A stretch of DNA of 64,000 bases, taken from positions 40,688,911-40,752,910 of the forward strand of contig NC_090942.1 in NCBI RefSeq assembly GCF_040807025.1, read 5' to 3'. The notes under the pieces are model-generated. The model saw nothing but the letters and a program-made list of their open reading frames with translations. It ran no database searches and was not told the origin of the DNA. Origin of the DNA: Struthio camelus. Its lineage: Eukaryota; Chordata; Aves; Struthioniformes; Struthionidae. A program made the translations under genes and the position numbers. Positions 1 through 12,332 of the stretch are shown piece after piece; positions within the stretch are counted from its first letter, which is position 1; each line of letters begins with the position of its first letter.

Positions 1-1299
1 TTGGATGTGGATGTACAGATTCAAGATCAACAAACAAGGCCAAGTAGATTTTAAGGCAAGCCTGCAAAACAGAGGACCTAAGGACACAAGCAGTCCTGCA
101 GATGTTTGTCTTAAGAGCAACTCATTGTTTTGTAGCCCGCTAGGCGTGCTACCTTTATGGAATATAAGCATATGCAGTATGCTAGATGGCAGCTTGCTAT
201 GTGACCTAACGTGTTATGTGACCCAGCTATAGGAAAACCTCACTCCCTCTGCTTGGTCCATCCATCTTCCAGAGCACTGACTCACACATCCAGAAGCCGA
301 CAGCTGCCATGGTTTAAACATTAAACCACAGTTGTCTTCCCTCTCCCCCTTCCCTTCTGCCAGATATTATCACCACCTCGCACATGCAGCTGAAGAAAAT
401 CTCTGCATGGCCTTCCGCTGCTCCAGTTCACAGGCAGCCTAAGGGTTACATGAACATTGGGGTCGTGTAGTATAGTCATCCATTTGCTTCTGCCACATCT
501 GCTAGAGAGGTCAAGAGAAGCACAGGCAGGTGGGAACAGGAATATTTCCAGCTGTCATAGCAAGACTCACCATGCTGCCGGCCAAAGACTTTAGATAGCT
601 GAAAGACAGTCAAAACATGAGTTGCACAAAGTAAGGTATATGGGCAGACCAGTGCTGTGAACTGACTACATGCTACGCCTTGTCTGCTGGAGACACGTCA
701 GATGTTAGAGTGAGACCAAAGAAGCAAGAAACAACAGCAGGGAAACATCCGCAGAGTGATCTGAGACAAGAGATGAGAGTGCTTTTGTGCGGGTTTCTGG
801 TTGCTCTCAACTGTGAGCAAAGTGCTTGATTTTGTGTGTGTATGTTTAGACGTTAATTACACAGACATTCAAGATTAATAGTAGATTGCAAGGACTTCTG
901 GCCCAAGACCTCATGTACTTATTGGTCTGTAAACTAGCAACAGCCAAGATGATATATGGATAACGACAGTTAAGAACGGTGGTTTTTTTCCACTGGTTAA
1001 CAGAAGCGTTGACTTGTCTTCACAAAACTGCACCGTGCTGGATGCGCCGCTTTTTCTCATTCTCCATTCCTCACTTTTCTTTTTGCTCTACCTTTTTTCA
1101 CAGACGTGCTCTTTACCTTTGCTTTCGACTGTGCGCAATTTACGCTTGGAACACAGAACAAATTTAACGGCGTCAAATGAGTTACCGTGACAGCGCCTAA
1201 AGCAACGCTGCGATGCTGCGCGCAACACAAACTTACTCAGGCCGCCTCGCAAGAAAATAAAATAAAATAAAATAAATATATATTTATTTATTTTAACCT
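1..1299. other. Upstream intergenic flank of FRS2
   Basis: I see no gene in this stretch. It is mixed-composition DNA with short chance ORFs only. The last part (about 1170-1255) becomes richer in CpG, leading into the CpG island. A short A/T-rich pentamer tract separates the two. In other vertebrates the next gene upstream is YEATS4, but nothing of it is recognisable here. Confidence 0.5.
1253..1295. repeat. A/T-rich pentamer microsatellite, (AAAAT)n-like
   Basis: About four AAAAT units run into a TATATTTATTTATTTTA stretch. It sits directly at the upstream edge of the CpG island, so it marks a sharp change in base composition. Confidence 0.8.
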
Positions 1300-2150
1300 G
1301 AGAAACCAGTAGGACTCGCTGCCCGGCAAGCCGCTCTCTCAGCGGGCCGGCGGCGCCCCCCCTCCCTCAGCAGCCGGCCGCTGCGCGGAGCAGCCCCCCT
1401 CCCCCCGCCGCCCGGCCGTTAGGGGCGCGGCGAGGGCGCCCAACGGCCGGCGGCGGCGCGCGCGCCCCCAACGGCTGCCCCGCGGCCCGCGCCGGCCCCC
1501 GCCGCCCTGCCCGCTGCCCCCGGAAGCGCTCCGCTCCCTACCCCGGAAGTTGTCGCGGGCACAGTCCGGCCCAGAGCGAGGCCCTGTTGCTGCCGCTATC
1601 GGGAGGCGCAGCCGTTAGCAGCGGCGCGACTCGGGGCCGCCGTCTCGCCCCTCATAGGCGGCCCGGCCCGGCCCGGCCCGACCCGGCCCGCTGGCTCGGA
1701 CAGCCAGCCAGCCGGCCAGCGCGGGGCTCATGGCGGAGGTGAGTGCTGGTCCGTCTGCCCTCGGCTCCTTCTGGCGGGGGTGCCGAGCCGGCTCGGCGGG
1801 GAGAGGGTGACGGGGCGGGCTGCCGGGCCCGGCTCGCCCTCGGGCGGCGGCCGCCTCTTGGCTCGCCGCCTCCTGCGGCAGGCGGGCCGGGCCGGGCCGG
1901 GCCCGGCGGGGGCTCCGCGGCAGGACCTGACCCCCTCCTCCCCCTGCCCGGGCTGCGGGCGGCTCTGTGGGTTTGGGGGCCTGGGGGCGGCGGCCCCCCG
2001 CCCCTGGTGGGGGCCACCGCGGGCGGGTGGGGGTTGCGGTGGGGGGCTGTTTCGAGGCGGAGGAGGCTGGGAGGGGAGGTTAGCGGCTGGTCCGGGTGGG
2101 GACGGGGGTGGACAAGTGGAGTGCGAGTGTGAAAAAACAAAAGGCGAGGT
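1300..2150 (+). promoter_or_regulatory. FRS2: CpG-island promoter of FRS2
   Basis: Very GC- and CpG-dense DNA stands out from an otherwise AT-rich window. There is no obvious TATA box near the likely start. Two ETS-type sites (CCGGAAGC at 1520-1527 and CCGGAAGT at 1543-1550) lie just before the region where transcription probably begins. YAACGG motifs (MYB-like) occur on either strand at 1416, 1441, 1469 and 1612. A GGCCC pentamer array spans about 1659-1690. This is the standard layout of a TATA-less housekeeping-type promoter. The start site itself cannot be fixed from sequence. Several 60-206 codon ORFs on both strands here are GC-rich artefacts. Confidence 0.8.
1560..1738 (+). other. FRS2: Putative FRS2 exon 1, 5'UTR (start approximate)
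   Basis: The 3' end is set by a consensus splice donor: GGCGGAG|GTGAGT, with the GT at 1739-1740. The 5' end is a guess, placed just downstream of the ETS site at 1543. The exon ends with ATG GCG GAG (1730-1738), so it carries an upstream start codon whose reading frame is completed only after splicing. Its context is weak to moderate (C at -3, G at +4). The exon is assigned to FRS2 because it is the only CpG-island exon on the same strand upstream of the coding exons. The roughly 43-kb distance to the coding exons fits the long 5' introns of FRS2 in other vertebrates, which I recall rather than read here. Confidence 0.6.
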
Positions 2151-4631
2151 ATGAGAGTTGTCTGGAGGCCCGTCTTGCACGGGGTGCAGCCCCGGCTGCC
2201 CGCCCGCCTGTTCCGTGCCTGGGTTGTGCGATAGCTCCGTCTCGTCTGGCGTGACCTGTCAAGCACTTGCACCTTCCTCTAGGTCAGCTGCTTCTGTCAC
2301 ATGCTTAAGACTAGTGCGTTTTCGGCTTCATGTCGCCGAGCAAGCCCAGGAGCTTTCGAGGTGCGGGTCCTGAGACTAAGAGTAACTGAGAGCTCGGTCC
2401 GGGCGACGGGTTAATGCCAGCAGGCAGAGCCTCCTGAGGGGAAAAGCATCTTTTACGTTTTCCGAAGTGCTGTTCTGTGTATGATTGAAAAACAATACCT
2501 GGGTTACTTGCTACTCATTTAATACTCCCTTTTCTTTGACGTATCCCTGCGTGGGGATGTAGTGGTGATAGATCTGAAGACTCTCAGAGGTTGAAAGGTG
2601 TCTCAGATGTTAGTGTGACTCAGTTTTGCTTCTAAACGTTATTTTCTAGAAAATGAAAACACACTTTGTCAACTTCCTGGTCACTCCAGGTGTGGTATTG
2701 CTCCACACTAATGCGTGAGAAGTGATAACTGTGATTAGAATTCACCAGGAATGTTGTTGGACAATTAGTTGGAAATAATACTGTGCTGTGAGTATGTATA
2801 GTGAAAATCAAGGTCGATTTTTAATAAGTGTTGGAGAAGTTGCCAATTATGGTTTGAGATTCATAACATATTTTTAAAAATGTTGTTTTATTATCCTCAT
2901 AATTTCTTTGTGTCATCTTGAATTTTTTTCTAAACTTTTTGTTAAAGTGCTAGTGACATAGCAACGTTTAGGGTAATGGGCAAACATTTTTTCTGAATAA
3001 ATATTTTAAATCTTGCCTTAATGGTATTAGTGATAATTCTACATTATGAATCTGTCATTAAATCTGCTCTGCTAGCTCTACAACATATTTTTATTGAAGG
3101 GAATGAAAAACTATTTTTTGTAAGATTTATTGCTGTGTTAAAAGCGATTTGGTATTAAGATGTATGGATTCAGCTCCAACAAGCATCCTGTTTTCCTGTT
3201 AAAGTCGACAGAGCTGTCAGAGAAGTTCATTGTGTGTTCTCCTCTGTTAACAAGTGCACTTGAAAAAACAGTTTCTGCTTAAAAAGATACATGTATTGGT
3301 ATCAGTATAAATCACCCGTTTAAGTTCAGTAACTGTTAATTCCATTCCAGATGAAAAATACTGTTCCTTGACTGAGAATCCCCACGTTTATTTGCCTCTG
3401 TGACAGGAATGCTTTGAAAATGCTTGTTGAAACAACATTCCAGCAGTTATATTTATATCTGGTGAAATGGCTTTCCAGAGTTTTGCTTGCTTTCCAGTTT
3501 AGTGTCTTGTCTTAAATTTTGATGGTTCGTTGTAGTCAAAACAGACAGTTTTCATTTCTATGTAACTTTTACAGGTAGAGTGATTTGGAACACTTTTTTT
3601 CATTGTACAGAAATCTCTGTTAAAAAGATGATTTGCAGTTGCATTGTCTTAAATTGTTGCAATGGCAAGGCAACTTCTAAGTAACATCTTAGTTCATCTA
3701 AGAATCTATCCTTGACAGAAAAGGAAAGTTTCATGAACTGAAATATAAAATGTGCATGGTGTTTTTGAAGGCTAGTCTGCAGACATGTGAATCTAATTCT
3801 GCACTTCGCTTGTACAGATCTCGAATTGTAAGATTGTTATGTTTTCTCTATTGAGTTGTTATGTTTCTTCTCTCTTGTTAACTGGATGAACATAAATCTC
3901 TTTGTTTACCGTGGAAATATTCCCTGTTAAATGTAACCATCCAGTAATAAATCCCATTGTTTGGAAGTTAGCAAGATGATTTGCAGCAATCTGTCTGTAC
4001 CTAAGATATTTTACTGTTCAAAAATTAGCTTGAGCGTAGTTATATCCATATTCATTAGGGATCTGGTCTAGAACTCATTGACATCAATTTTGCTCATTTC
4101 TCTGACCTCTGGGCTTTGTTTAAGCAAGGCAACTTTTTTGATTAGAAAGTGGATGAAATTCACTGCTGAGCAGAGAGGTGTATAAGACTACTTTAATTAC
4201 CTGAAAGCATTGTTTAAATTAATTATAAATAGTAAATGATGGTTAAAATAGCATCTAAATGGGTGTATTGCTTTTATTATGTTCTTCTTTTGCAAAAACC
4301 TGAGATGATTTAATCAGTGATCTTTGAAAGCATGTCTGGCGAAAGTATCATTATTAAGTTAAAGTAACTAATACTCTATCTTCATTTTATTAAACTTGAA
4401 GAATGAAGTTGGGTGAAATTGGCTAATGTAGTTAACTGGTCTCACTTCCTGCTGCTTGTGCCCAAGTAGACTGTGGCTGCTTAGGTTTCCAAAAAAATTT
4501 GGACAACATGTAAAGTTAAAAACAAATTTATTAAAATCATCATGCTCAGCTTCATTGGCAAGTTTTAATTAAAAGTATGGTGGTATATGAGCATTTCCAT
4601 GCCATCCTAAACTGTTCTGAATTGCACTTTC

Positions 4632-4730
4632 TGCCTTCCCAGGCTTCTTTCTTTCTTTCTCCCTTGTGCCAGCAGTGACTGCTTAGTGAGCTGGTTCAGG
4701 AAGCTGAACTGGCTGAAAACTGGTAACCTT
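4632..4730. repeat. Unnamed interspersed repeat, copy 1
   Basis: This stretch resembles 26121-26204. Both contain a core of the form GTTCAGGAAGCT-AACTGGCTGAAA followed by GTAACCTT, and both are preceded by CTGCCTTC and GCCAGC blocks at similar spacing. The family is not recognised. A run of 13 G follows at 4734-4746. Confidence 0.45.
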
Positions 4731-6924
4731 TTTGGGGGGGGGGGGGAGGGTTAGTTTTTAATTGACTCAGCTCCCTAAATCAACTTGCCGTGGAGTTGCA
4801 TATCTGTCTGCGCCTGTGTGAGTAAAGAGGCGGGATCCAAGAGATATGGTGGATCTGTGGGACTTGAGTTGGTGTGACTGATGTTATGGAGCTTCAGCCG
4901 GGAACCCACTGCTTTGCATAAACTTATAGCTGGCATATAGCAGCTCTGCCATTGAAAAACATGGTCCTGTTTGTTTCCACCCCTATGTGCCGCTTCCTCC
5001 CTCGTGCAGGCAAATACTTGTATGGTTATGTGGTGGATTGGGCTGAGGTTGGGGTTGACTTGGGGGAAGGGCAGGGAGGGGAGGGTTCGGTTTAAGCTGG
5101 ATCAGTTTGCTGCACAAACATTCGTGCTGGCGCAAAGATGGGGGTGGAAGCAAGCAGTAAGGGGAGCAGGGTGTGTCTGTTTCTTTTGGTGACAGTGACA
5201 CATTATGCCAGTTTAAAGTATATTTGATACTGGCCTAATTTAGTGGGGTTAAGCTCATACAGCGCTGAGGGTTTGAATACATCGTTCAGTTATGGTTCAC
5301 GGGCACATTTTAAGTCTAAGACCCCTTAATCCATGGCAGTGTGTCTCTGATTTCATTATGCACTTTGAAGGGATTTTGAAGGAAGAATCTGGCTTTTTGT
5401 GTAGTAATTCCTTTTTTTGTTGTTGTTGTTTTGATTTGGTATCTACTGTTTCATTTAGCAGGATTTAATGGGGAAAATATGCTCCTGTTTATAACTGCTG
5501 TTCATTCATCGAAAGTAACTTATTGAAACAGTGACTTTGTTCAGCATGTATATTGAGTTTTCAAATGTAAAATGCTAAAATCAGAAAAGATGGCAATCAG
5601 AGCTTCTACTAAGGAAACTGCAAGACATTTTATAGTAACAGGGAGCAAATTTAAAAAACCCCAAACCTGTGAAAATTATGAGCCTGACCTGAGACTTTGT
5701 TAACTTCAGACAGTTTCTGAGGAGGCAGTGTGAGCCTCTTCTGCTTAATCTGCTGTTTAATGTTCTTCAAAATGCGTCTTAAAGCTTTCAGGCTATTACA
5801 GTAATTTTACTTAATGTTTCAGGACATGGATGGGCATTGATCTTTTCGGAAAAATCTGTGAGAATTTTAGATCTTGTGTTCCCCAGCTGTTTGTCCCTAC
5901 TGCTCTGCTGTAGTTTACCATACTTATAATTATCTCTTCCATCAAAGTAGCTTTAAGTGTGGCTATCTGCTTTAGGCAAAATCAGCAGTTAAATGGCCAG
6001 CTTCAGCTCGAGCTACCTTCATTGGCCGGTTACGTTGATTGATTTTGCCTGAAGTGGTTTGGTGAGCTCTGGTATGATTCCTTGTGTTGCCAGTCTGTAA
6101 GGGTGGCAACCTCTCTTTGTTGGGTGGTGATGAGTAACTATGGGTTGTAGCATTAACTGCCATGCTGAATCTGGAGGAGGATATCTGCCTGCAGCTTTTC
6201 AATCACGTTTTCTGAAATGAATTTAATAGTTTTATTTTTGTCTGCTACTGATAACATCACTCTTCTTTATCGAAGCTGTTTGAGGAGATACTGGCTGAAA
6301 ACTCATGTCAGTTGTGCAATTTCATTTTACATATGGAGCTGACATTTTAGTGTTACAGCAGTTATGATAGCAGTCCTAATATAGCAGCCTTGAAATTTTC
6401 CACTCAAAAATACTATCTTTTTGTTGGCCCTTTTATGTAGTCAGTAGCATGTGTAAATTTCTTTTCAAACTTGAAATGGTGATAAACGGGTGTGCGGTGT
6501 CTTCTCATACATGTGTGTATATAGCTATATATAAGAAATATGTACATAATGGTGTATTCTCCAAGTAGAGTGTATTTTTTGTTTTCGCTGCTTCTGGCTG
6601 GGTGGCAACAACCGTGACAAACGCTTTAGAGAGCTATGTGAGTCTCCAGAATATCAATCTTTCCCTCAAGTTTGAAATGCAAACAGGAAGAATTATCCCT
6701 TGGCTTTGATTAAAAAGAGCTAATCATTTATTTCTGATGTTTATGCAATGAAACTTCATGATTATGTCATGTTTGGGATTGACTATAGGTATTCTTTTCT
6801 AATTAGTGGACATGGTGTTGTTTCCTTCTCTTGCTTTGAATATGTTAATTTTATACATTATTTGCTCTTTACCGAAAATGCTTTCACATCCATATGTGGT
6901 GTAGTGAGATGAGAAGCTTTTTGT

Positions 6925-7090
6925 CACCTGAGCTCTGCTTCATGTGACACTGACTTCTTAGGTGGCCCAGGAAAGTCCCTCAACTCTTTGGTTGAACCTC
7001 AGTTGACAAAGTAAGACTAATAGCTGTGTTGCAGAGTGTATTCCTCTGGATTACTACAAGTGTAAAATGATGCTATCATTGCTAACTTTT
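6925..7090 (+). mobile_element. MIR-like SINE relic
   Basis: A weakly preserved series matches the order of a tRNA-core SINE. It has a block resembling 'gtgac-cttgg-aagtc-ctcaac', then CCTCAGTTGAC, then a GTAAAATGATG-like block. These recall the classic 'cctcagtttcc ... tgtaaaatggggata' section of MIR-type elements. Assignment is from memory of the consensus, and divergence is high. Confidence 0.4.
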
Positions 7091-7950
7091 ATAGGTGATT
7101 GACTTTATTTCATCTTCAGAATTTACCACAGTTACTAGGCTTGCCACTTCTTCTGATAAGGACTTCAGTTGTTTTTTTTTTTTTTTGGTGTAAAGATTCT
7201 AATATAATATTTGCTGTTGGTAGAAATAGCTCTGTGTTGGTGCGTTTTTGAACAGAGATTTAAACAAAGGTCCCAAGTGTATGTTTTAGTTTATCCTTAT
7301 TTTTTTTTTTGACCTTTACTTATGATATACATAAATTGGAAGTACTCTAGATATTTGTTGTTATTCAGCTTTTTCTTGTAAATCTGTCTGTTCTGTTCAG
7401 GAAAATTTGCTTCTGAAACACTGTATGAAGTGTCTATATTTGTGATAAAAGCTGAGAGCTATAGGGCAGTTGGTATGTCTGAAATAGTGGTAGTTTTTCT
7501 GGACTGTGCTCCAGATTCAGGAGAGAGCGGGTCGCTGCGTTTTTAGTCTGGAGAAAAGACCTTCTCCTCCTTTGGATTTTCTTCATAGCGATTTTGGTCC
7601 TGGCAGGGCTGAGATGCTACTGCTGTCATTCATGCAGTGGTGATGGTTAGCATAAACCACTGATTCATTGCTGTGTGCTGGCTCAATGATGAGAAGTTGC
7701 TGTAGTTTCTTGCCTTTTCAAGGGTATAATAGGCCCTCTATCCAGTATGCTGGTACCTGGATTCTTATAGCTTCTAATGGAAAATACAGATTTATCATCA
7801 GAGCTGCAATAAACTGTTATGTTGATAATTCTACTGGTTTACTATAACTGCCACCAAAAACAAGTTACTCTGCATAATAGTTCTTATTTGCTGGGATTAC
7901 TCATCTTGATGCAAATCAAGCAATCGTCTTTCAAGAAAATTTGTCTTAAA

Positions 7951-8022
7951 TACTTTGGGACAGGGACCATATCTTCCTGTGCAGTAGTGTAGCACCTGGC
8001 ACAGCATGCAGATGGAGACTTT
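7951..8022 (+). mobile_element. Ancient amniote interspersed repeat, copy 1
   Basis: The order GGGACAGGGACCATATCTTCCTGTG, then GTAGCACCTGGCACAGCATG, matches a widespread old amniote repeat of the form 'cagggaccgtctt ... gtacagcacctagcacaatgggg'. A second copy lies in the FRS2 3'UTR at about 58655-58722. I do not name the family. Confidence 0.4.
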
Positions 8023-8847
8023 TTTTTTCCTTGTCATAATTTAGTCAGCAAAAATGACCTTAGTAATGCGGTTTGTTTATTATTTGAACATTGGAAAGAT
8101 ATTCATCAGCAGAATATTAGTTGAAAATATAAAGTTTATATTAATATCTACTTTATCGTATATTACTATGAAAACTATTGCATGTGAATGTTCACCTAAA
8201 ATTCATCTTGTTAGTATTTCTGAGATGGAATGTCTTTTTTTTCATGGCTTCTGAGATGTTTGACAGGAAAGGAGAGTTGGCTAGCTTTACCATGACTTAG
8301 GAGGTGGTGACATCTTTTCTCCACATAGAGATGTTGAAGCAACACTTTTAAAGGGGAAACTCCCACTATTCTTTGCAGAAATGCAGACTCTGGTTTATAT
8401 ATATAATTTATATTTATATATACAAACTTATTCAAATGAAAAATGAATGATCTAGTGTTTAGTGTATTCCATTTGGTAGCAATGTATCTTATGCTGCACT
8501 TTTCTGAAATGATGGCAGCAGCTTTTTGCTTAGTTGCATAGCAGAGCAAAACAGAGCTGACTATACAGCAGTTATCCTTCAGACATGTCTAAATTTTTCA
8601 GTCTATTTATGAGTATCAACAAACACTTTGTGCATACTTTTGCCATGCGTTGAATGCTTCTATTTTCCTTTAATTTAGCTTAAAACTAGTAATGGAATTC
8701 CTGAGGTTTTGAAAGGAATAGCTCTTGGCAAGCCTGGAGTTTTGAAACCAAAGGCAAATTAAGATACCAAGCAAACACAGGGAGGGCTACTACTTCAGGG
8801 AAGTACGTTAAGATTCTTCCGACATCTTAGAGACAGTTTGTTACATT

Positions 8848-8864
8848 AAAAAAAAAAAAAAAAA
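8848..8864. repeat. A17 homopolymer
   Basis: An uninterrupted run of 17 A. No retroelement body is recognisable immediately upstream, so it is not called a retroposon tail. Confidence 0.85.
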
Positions 8865-11800
8865 GTAGCTTTGCATTACTCCTGTAAAGCATTGTTTGTT
8901 TTGTCTTGTTTTAAGGAAAATATGCTTAAAAGAATCTTTTGGAACTCAAGGGGACTTTTTTTTGTTTAATGTCACTCAAAAGGTTTGGCCTTTTCAGCCA
9001 ACCATTAGAAGTAGAGGATATAATACTCCTTTCAGGTTTTTCTTTGTATCGGACTGTATTTTCCAGTAATACAAATATTGATTGAAGCATGTAATTAGAT
9101 TACAAATTTTAGTTTAAATAAAATATGCTCTTGCTTTTAAATCACAGCAATAACTATATTTGAAAATAGTTATTATGCATCTATCAACCAGTACAATAAT
9201 CCAGTCAAACTTCTATTTACATTTTAAAAGTGTAATTGTGCTTTTTAAAGTGTGTAGCTAAGAGCCACTTTAGTTCTGTGGGAATAAGAGAAGATATAAC
9301 ATGTGGAAGCTTGCCTGGCTCTCATGGCTTTGTCCATTTTTGGCATCTGTGGTGCTGCTTGCTGCAACTATCTTCCTTCTTTTGCACCCTCTTCTCACTA
9401 ATCCCAAGGTGTACAGTGTTTATAGAAAACTTGCATGTTATCTCTTTTATTTAGGTTACTGTATCTCTTTGTAGAGCTTCATGCTTCTATGTGCTTTCAT
9501 TCGGTCTTGCTTTTCCTTGCAGTGTTTCATATTATCATAAACTTTTTGAATGTCTCGGAGCTCATTATCATCTCTCTCAAAGTTATCTCATTTGCTCACT
9601 ATTTGCAACGCTGCTGACAGCACTATAATCCTCTGGCGCCCACGGCAGTAGTTTGGGAGTAGCCTTTTTTTTCCCCTCCCTTTTTCTTCTCTCTCTTCTC
9701 TCTGGATCCACAGTCATGTTTTATTCATATCCTCCTTCTTCCTTGTTCAAACAACATTTCCAAGACCACATTTTCATTTTCTGTCTTTACAAATAAAGTT
9801 CAGGCCTGTAGCTGTCATCTGGAGTACTTCAAGTACCTCCATCCTTCTCTCCTGATATTCATATCTCTGCAATCTGTTTAAAATACAGTTGGGAAAATTT
9901 TCTGTAGTCTACTTGACTGCTAATTTCCCTCATCAAGTTAAAGCTCATTGTCCTTGAATTTGAAAGATCTGCATCTCGTCTTCCCACGTGATCCTCCTCT
10001 TTCCCCTGTATTCTTGACACTCAAAACTATCACTGCTTTTTTTTGTCTCTATTTCCTCACTTAAGTTTCATTTCGTTTATCAAGATAGGGCCTGGTTTCA
10101 CTACATAATTTTAGTAATATTCTCCACTTTCATTTAGGAAACTTCTAAATATGCTGTGTGTTATATATGTTAATGCCTCTACGTGAGAAAATGATTGCAC
10201 CTCCGATTTCTCTCCACAGTATTAGACTATTCTGTTGTCTCTCTCATTGTACAGATGAATTATCTTAGTATCTACCCAAGCTGATAGGGATGCATTATAA
10301 GCTTTTCATCCTTTTCAGAGACCTATGAAATTAGTGTTGCTGTATCTTCCAAATCTGGCTCGTTTGTCTGATAACTTCACCTTTTACTTTGGAATGAGAA
10401 AAGAGCACTGGTGATATGCTTTAAAATCTGTTTTATTGGTATAATGTCAGATTTAGCGGTCTCTCTATATATAGCTGTATGTAATTTCAGTTAGTGAACA
10501 GTTTTGCTGCACTTGGTAAGTTTCTTTGAGAAAAATCAGATGTAATCTGCAAACTTTATTTAAATAATATAAAAATCTAATGAAAGTGGCAACAAAAGTA
10601 GTATTAAATGCCATGTCTTATACTTGTCGTCTTTGCAAAACTAAAGTTAACATTATGAAAGATTTTTTTTTTTTTTGAAAAGGGAAGCAAAGTGCTTCTT
10701 AAGTACTCTTTTCATGTCTCATGAAACTTGGGGTTACAAGGTTTTTGAGTCAAGTGACATGTGAAAATCCAAGGTTTTGTTTTTGAGGGAAAGTGAAACT
10801 TCCTAAACTCTGCATCATTTGAATGTTTTCAGCTGGTAATACAATGAAAAAGTGAAGCAATTATAATAATCCATTTTAATATATAGCTCTCTGGACCGGT
10901 CTTAATAATATTGCCGCATATTAGAATTATATTGTCATGAATCTCTTCTGGGCCATAGAAGCTGCCTTGTGTTTCATTCTCTTAAAGTCTGCTGAGCAGA
11001 TTTTCATGCTTTGAAATTGAGGGTGCAGTATGCAAGTTGTTCATCGACTTGTATGACTGTTGACAGTAAATGGGGAAGAACTAGGACACTAGTAGTTTTA
11101 ATGTTAATTTTTCAGGTCTACAGGTGCTAATGCTGAAGTAACCTGGATGTTTCGTATCAGTCCACACAGTATTTGGGTTGCTAAACTGGAGATATTTTTA
11201 AATAGTTAAATAATTTGTATTTGGCCCATACTTTAGCATTCTTAAAAGCATTTTATTGACAAATATGTATGGAGGCTCTGTGTGAATGTTAATTTCAGTA
11301 TTCTTGTCTTTCTAGTAGTCTATCTCTCTATCTTCATTTATAGCATATATTCTGGACTATAGTATCAAGTTGCTAAGAGAACTTTCTCTGCATGTACAGT
11401 TTTGCTGAGAAAGATACATAAATCATTACATTAAGCATTAATATTTGTTATTAAAAGGAGTGTGGTTAGGATTTTAGGTTACAAAGTGTACCGAACAAGC
11501 TAATATTCAAACAAATTTTATCCAGTAAATTGTTCTCTAAACTTGAACTTTAGAGTATTTAGGTAGGCCTAATAATAGTATTATAATAATACTAGAACCT
11601 AAAGAAATTCTGAGTAATACATACTGATCAGTCAGTCCTACAACTCTAGAGGAAGTCTTAAAAATCGCTGGACTAGAAAAAAATGTATACAGGAGGGAAA
11701 AAGGGAATGTGCTACATGATCAAATTTTCTCTTGTTTTTTCTTCCTTTTTTTTTTTTTTTTTCTCCTCCTGTTACCCTTTGTTCCGGTCAACAGGTAGAT

Positions 11801-12276
11801 GGATGAGCCTCTCTCACCCAGAGATGGCGTTCCCCACAGAGTTCCACAGCTTTCTTGAGAAGCAGTGAAAGCGCATGCACTTTCGGGCTATGGTCTGCTG
11901 GTTCTTCAATTCTAGAGCAACGTTTGTTTTCTCTTACAGGCACAATGTATACCATAGACTTAGATCTAAGTAGTTTCTAGTTTTGGCAGCAGTCTTTAAG
12001 TGTAAGCGTATGTTATGATTGCTGTTTTAAGATACTTATGGCCACTTAGTATCTTGAAATGCTTCTAGTAGTAAAGGGCACCAAAGTGCCCCTAAAATAC
12101 TGGGGTTTAAGTTATTTGCCTTGTTTTTTTTCTCGTGCCTAGAGTGAATATGGATCTGACCTTCACAAATGTGTTTTCTTTTGCTGTGACTTTCTTCCAT
12201 AAGTGTCAGTGTGTTTGCTTAATAAACATTTATTTCTTCCTGCTTCAGAGTTCCTTGTTCTGTTAAACCCCTGTAA

Positions 12277-12332
12277 ATTGGTCCCATAGAGCACAACTGC
12301 ATGTATTGGTCCCATAGAGCACAACTTCATGT
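12277..12332. repeat. Tandem duplication, 2 x 28 bp
   Basis: Two adjacent 28-bp units (12277-12304 and 12305-12332), each starting ATTGGTCCCATAGAGCACAA, differ at a single base. The near identity suggests a recent duplication. Confidence 0.9.

Noticed and set aside
1652..2373. ORFs of 60-206 codons on both strands in the first CpG island
   Set aside because: They are rich in Pro/Arg/Gly/Ala and overlap in many frames, as expected where stop codons are scarce in GC-rich DNA. No start context, domain or splice pattern supports them.
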